From positions 89,281,993 to 89,345,992 of the forward strand of contig CP092870.1 in the NCBI GenBank assembly GCA_030710605.1: DNA of 64,000 nt. The letters are read 5' to 3'. Under the pieces are notes generated by a model. That model worked only from the letters and a program-made list of their open reading frames with translations. It had not been told where the DNA came from and searched no databases. Shown here one piece after another: positions 59,800 through 64,000 of this stretch; within the stretch, counting starts at the first letter, position 1; the number at the start of each line of letters is the position of its first letter. The DNA is from Cordylochernes scorpioides (taxonomy: Eukaryota > Arthropoda > Arachnida > Pseudoscorpiones > Chernetidae). Position numbers and translations under genes: made by a program.

Positions 59800-62700
59800 C
59801 TAGTTGCTCAAGAAAGCGGCAAGAAGGCGAGCGAGGGCAGACTTGGACTGAGACCCCTCGGGCTGGGTGCCTGACGGAGGCAAGAGCTCATCACAACCCT
59901 CATCCTTGAAATTGCTGCAGATGGTGCGGGGCATGGTGGTGGCGATCATCTCAAACATCTGAGTGGAGTACTGGACGGTCTCGGCACCACACTTGGGCTC
60001 GATCACGCCGTGGACGCACTGGTTGAAGCGGTTGTAGCCACTGCGCACAGCAAAAATTTCAAACAAAAATGTCTAGAAGAAATATAGATTCCAAAATTAA
60101 AACCAGATAATCAAAGAAAACATCATAAAACCCCTATACCATTGAATAAACAACCCTTTCTCACGATTTGTAAATAAAATTGTTACAATTATTTAATTTA
60201 TTCTATTTGGTTAGTATATAGACTTCCATATTTATTAAATATTTGAATAAAATATATATATAAGTTTGTCGCAGTTATTTGCTATAAATCAAAGACGTCA
60301 TTTAGCACCTGCATGAGGATTACTTGGTTATATATATATATATATTAATAGCACCCATCAAAATAATTTTGAGAATAATCTTACAGCAGATATTATATAC
60401 TTACTTATAATTTCAGTATAATTACTGTACCCTTACTATAATTATATCCCCATATGTAATATAACTATAGTGTAATACCAAAATGAAATAATAAAATTAG
60501 ATTTAATGACAACCGGCGCCAGACAGTAGTAAGGTCTCAGATTGCATCGTCAGTCCATTAAAAACATAGTCGGATTCCTAGGGTTGCCCCCCTTTGCTCA
60601 AATATAGATAAGACCACCCTTAGACCGGTGTCCAGTTGCCTGCATTCTCAATCTCACCCTTTCTAAGGTGACATCCAACATTCCTCGTTCTTTTGTGCAA
60701 TTCATTCACGCCTGAAACCACTATGAACATTGTTTCTCCAACGACTGCATCTAACCAACCACACCACAGTCTTCCTACCGGATGATTTGCATCACAACAT
60801 ATACTAAATTGTGTCATCAAGAAGACATGAAATATTCCTATTATCGTGCTGATACATGGGTGTTTGTATGAAGATTTGAATAAAAGTTATTTTAAAGTTC
60901 GAAGGTATTACACCTTGTTTTGAATCAAGAGAAAGGGCAAGTGTGTCACACTGCATCATGATGTGCTATTTTTATTTAGGACCTATTCTTATCTTCTTTG
61001 AATCATTATTATTATGTAGTAAGGCTAAAAAATCTGCCTCACAAAAACATCATAATGTTTTCTGTATAAATCCCATTTCAGTAATTGAGATGATGGTGTG
61101 AGATATATAGATTAATTTAATGACTCACCAGCAGAGAGTGGGCAAACGGTCCTCGTTGCTGGTGTCCTTGTTAACGACTTTCTCAACTACAGCCTGGAAG
61201 TCCACAAGGCAGGGACGTTCGTCAGGGTAGGCTTCGGCAAGACACTCAGCGTGCTGCAGGAAGTTGGCGCTAAGCTCGGATCCAGGGGTGCAGAACTCAT
61301 TCAGCTGGGAACTGGCGTCACCCATGAAGACATCCATGAGCTCACGAACCATAGGCGTTGTACACTTCTCAGTGTAGTTGCCCATACAGTGGGTGGCCTC
61401 CATAATGTTCTCACAGCTGGCTTTCAAATCATCGGCACTTGTTGGGATGGGAGAATCGCCCTGCATGAACAGTACCATGGTAGCCTGGCAGAGTTCAATC
61501 TCACGCCAGTGGCAATCCTGGGTCATTCCTGAGCACAAAAGACAACATTCAAGTTAAACATATAAGAATTATATTTCAAACAACATAAGACCACACTAGA
61601 TCAGTTTGTTTTCACAATAGTTTCTATCATTGACGCTATACATCAAGAAAGTTATAATTATGTTATTATATTTGACATTTATATATGTGTGTGTGTGTTA
61701 TTAATCATTAAATATAAATTCACCATCAATTGTAACTTCACTTTCTTAAATTATTCTAATATCAAAATCCCCTGTTTCATAGTTCCAAATATTTGCAACT
61801 ATAAACCTAATTTGAAATTTCTTAATTGTACTAAAAATATCTACCCTTCAAAGGATGCTATATATGCTAAGTTTATTCATTTATATAATTTTAGTTTATT
61901 TTATGAATTATTATTATCACTCCTTTGAATATGTATATGGAAATTTATTTCAAATATCGAAAAATATACTTTGTATATTCAAGTCTCTTAATCAAGTCTC
62001 AAACCAAAAACTTCAGTATAAAATAACCTTTCTATTATTGGGTTAGTATTTTATTAACAATTTATTATTATCTAATTCTATACATCTCTAGTATTCTGTT
62101 TTACGCAGGTTCTATACGCACTTCCTAAAGTATTTTCAATCTGTTCGGCAATGGTCCAGTTGTTTTATACATCAATATTGTTTGATCATTACCAATTATT
62201 TCTAACATTTATATTTTAACATTTTTACTTCCTTACCTTTAAATACTCCTATTAGCCTTTAAATAGAATAGGTTATCATCTAGAAAAAAACTATAAAATT
62301 TCAATCTCACATTCTTATAAGTTGAAAAAATATTTTAATAGTTAGATATTTGAATTCAGCGGTGATCTATAAAAATCTTTATATAAAAGTATCAATGCAA
62401 AAATAAAAGTGTCATGCATATATTCTCAAAATATGAATTATCATTTCTTACTAGAAGCCTCCTAATATATTCATTGCTTAAGCAAGAAATTTCAAGATGA
62501 GGCATTTTTTTAATGTCTTGATAGATACCTATAATGTGTTAAGATTGAATGAGGCCATGTAATCTTGAAACTAGTGTCGAAATGGTAGTTCTGATATATT
62601 AATGAAAACTATACTTTTTTGTCTAGACCAGGTTTAAATTTGAAAGTCTCAAAGGACTTAGATTTCTTTTATAGAAGTTATTTTTTCCACTGGAATTATC

Positions 62701-63402
62701 TTAAGGATTTCTAAGGCTGTTGCAGTAACTTGACCAACTTGTTGTTTTGACTGTGTCATAGTGCCCTCTATTCTCTTACCCTTTCTTAGCTTTTACCTTG
62801 CTCAATTTAAGTTTATATTTTGAATTTTTATTAAAATTTAGGTCAATATAAATATATTTATAATATGTTTAATATATATGAAAATAGAAATTATATTTAT
62901 TATATTAAGATTTATTTTAAATTGCAGAAAAAAGTTTTTTTATTATTTTATAACATCCAAAGTATTTCTTAAAATTAATTTAATAATTTAATTTTATTAA
63001 AAGTAATTTATTTAAAAACATTTTAATGACTAGAATAAAACATAATAATATCTATTTTAATTTTCATTTCATTGATGATTATTCTAATTAATTAGTAATT
63101 TCTATGCGTTATTTAATATATAATACTCTAATCTTATATCCCATAGTTTAGATATCTGAGTTTTAAATGATTTGTAAATTTAAACTAATAACTAAAATTT
63201 ATTTTCATAAAATAATTTTACAGAAATTCAATTTCACATATCAGAAATGAAAATTAATTGTTAGAATATTATTTAGCAAATGAAAAACAGGATTGAATTG
63301 AACTAAGTTGGAAAATTGTAGGAATATTCTAGCAGGATGAACTACCGGGAGGGGGTACGTACCCAGAGCTACGACGGTAGCAAGGACCAGGAGGAATTTC
63401 AT
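59800..63402 (-). CDS. Gene H: secreted 14-cysteine protein, tandem paralogue 8 of 8
   Basis: Exons 63363-63402, 61129-61528 and 59800-60040 (TAG 59800-59802); 226 residues. Signal peptide MKFLLVLATVVAL then GMTQDCHW (Thr at 16 instead of Ala, so the cleavage site may shift). Exon 2 resembles F (PTSADDLKASCENI, VVNKDTSNEDR) with EATHCMGNYTEKC. Exon 3 carries KDEGCDELLPPSG, tail AAFLSN. All 14 cysteines and NYT present. Donors G|GTACGT and TG|GTGAGT; AATAAA at 59753-59748 (minus). Intron 2 is about 365 nt longer than in F because of extra sequence at about 60.5-60.83 kb. First gene of the array in transcription direction within this window; more copies may lie to the right. Confidence 0.87.
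60510..60830 (-). mobile_element. Possible non-LTR element fragment in gene H intron 2
   Basis: Higher-GC sequence absent from the matching intron of gene F. The minus strand has an open frame with PVGRLWCGWLDAVVGE, resembling the RPxGRPxxRWxDxV motif near the C-terminus of many LINE reverse transcriptases. Short and weak; identity is a guess. Confidence 0.35.
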
Positions 63403-63620
63403 GGTGTAAGTTGGGAGGTTGGAGATAATCCAATGAGGGTGTCAACCAGGACAACACCTTTTTATCCTTGCTGTTAGCGGAACAGGCCGACGTCAGTCAC
63501 AGGTCACAAGGTCAAGGTATCTGTCCCCTCCCACTCTACTAACTACCTGTAATACAATCGCTTGCAATCTTGTTTACATTTTTTACATTCTGTACTGTTT
63601 TTTTTTTCTCAATTAAGGAT
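63403..63620 (-). promoter_or_regulatory. Promoter of gene H
   Basis: GATAAAAAGG on the minus strand (63457-63466), GACGTCA 63489-63495, perfect AGGTCA-CA-AGGTCA (63501-63514), CCCCTCCCAC, and CTTGCAAT about 160 nt upstream of the start. Almost identical to gene F's. Confidence 0.75.
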
Positions 63621-63675
63621 ACATTCTATTGTTAATAAATAATATTAGCTGTAATTTAATTTAAAATACTCTTAA

Positions 63676-63908
63676 CCCTTTAAGTGCCGGCCGTTTTCAT
63701 GGTCATTCCTGATCATTGTTAGCCTTCAAAAGACATCAAACTATTTTTTTAATTAGCGTTTTTATGATTCATATAAACCTATGAAACACAATGCAACAGA
63801 ATATGCGCTTTAAAATACAGTTAATTAATTTTCATTAGATTTTTTAAAGAGAAAAGAAGTATCAAGTCACATCAAACCGATAAATCGGCTTGCCTGGTGC
63901 TTAAAGGG
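63676..63908. mobile_element. piggyBac-type MITE with TTAA duplications
   Basis: Begins CCCTTTAAGTGCC and ends GGTGCTTAAAGGG, inverted termini of about 13 nt with one base difference. TTAA flanks both sides (63672-63675 and 63909-63912), the signature of piggyBac insertion. 233 bp, noncoding. It lies upstream of gene H and is not seen at the matching site of gene F. Confidence 0.85.
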
Positions 63909-64000
63909 TTAAGTAAATATATTTTAAAATATATATTATTGAGGGGGTGGGAATCAAGTATATAATTGTTTTCTAAAATTGGATTATTTTAATGAGATTA

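Overview
The window reads as nuclear DNA from an invertebrate animal, most likely an arthropod (the species cannot be fixed from sequence alone). It is strongly AT-rich. The genes have short exons joined by GT-AG introns and carry TATA-like boxes and AATAAA signals. The background is full of arthropod-type mobile DNA: Ty3/Gypsy, Tc1, a piggyBac-type MITE, a TA-flanked MITE and several foldback elements.

The main content is a tandem array of eight paralogous genes, all on the minus strand, called A to H here from left to right. Exon 1 starts lie at 4658, 13135, 21035, 27647, 40363, 47852, 55698 and 63402, so the unit is about 6.6-8.5 kb except where a retrotransposon widens the D-E interval. 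Every copy has the same three coding exons: 40 nt (signal peptide), 400 nt (403 in D) and 241 nt, with a phase 1 and then a phase 2 intron. Each encodes a predicted secreted protein of 226-227 residues with 14 conserved cysteines. All eight look intact. A ninth copy survives only as a terminal exon (6628-6850). A/B, E/G and F/H are the closest pairs, so the E-F block (about 36-48 kb) and the G-H block (about 50-63.6 kb) look like a two-gene segmental duplication. Upstream of each start is a shared promoter module: a TATA-like box about 55 nt from the ATG, a CCTCCCAC-type box, a paired AGGTCA-like site and a GACGTCA site, most degenerate in A and D.

Between genes D and E sits a Ty3/Gypsy retrotransposon (30.4-34.9 kb) with intact gag and pol. 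Pol is in the -1 frame, and a T TTA AAC slippery heptamer lies in register immediately before the gag stop codon. No LTR pair was recognised, and an inverted copy of the gag start lies upstream.

Introns and intergenic DNA hold many palindromic insertions. The most striking family (19.3-20.3 kb, 22.4-22.7 kb and 52.16-53.03 kb; two insertions have 15-bp target duplications) carries a 59-nt motif containing every core piece of a hammerhead ribozyme (CTGATGA, GAAA, GTH) with three complementary stems. The strands occur in an order that is not a circular permutation of the known hammerhead types. This is the best candidate here for something undescribed.
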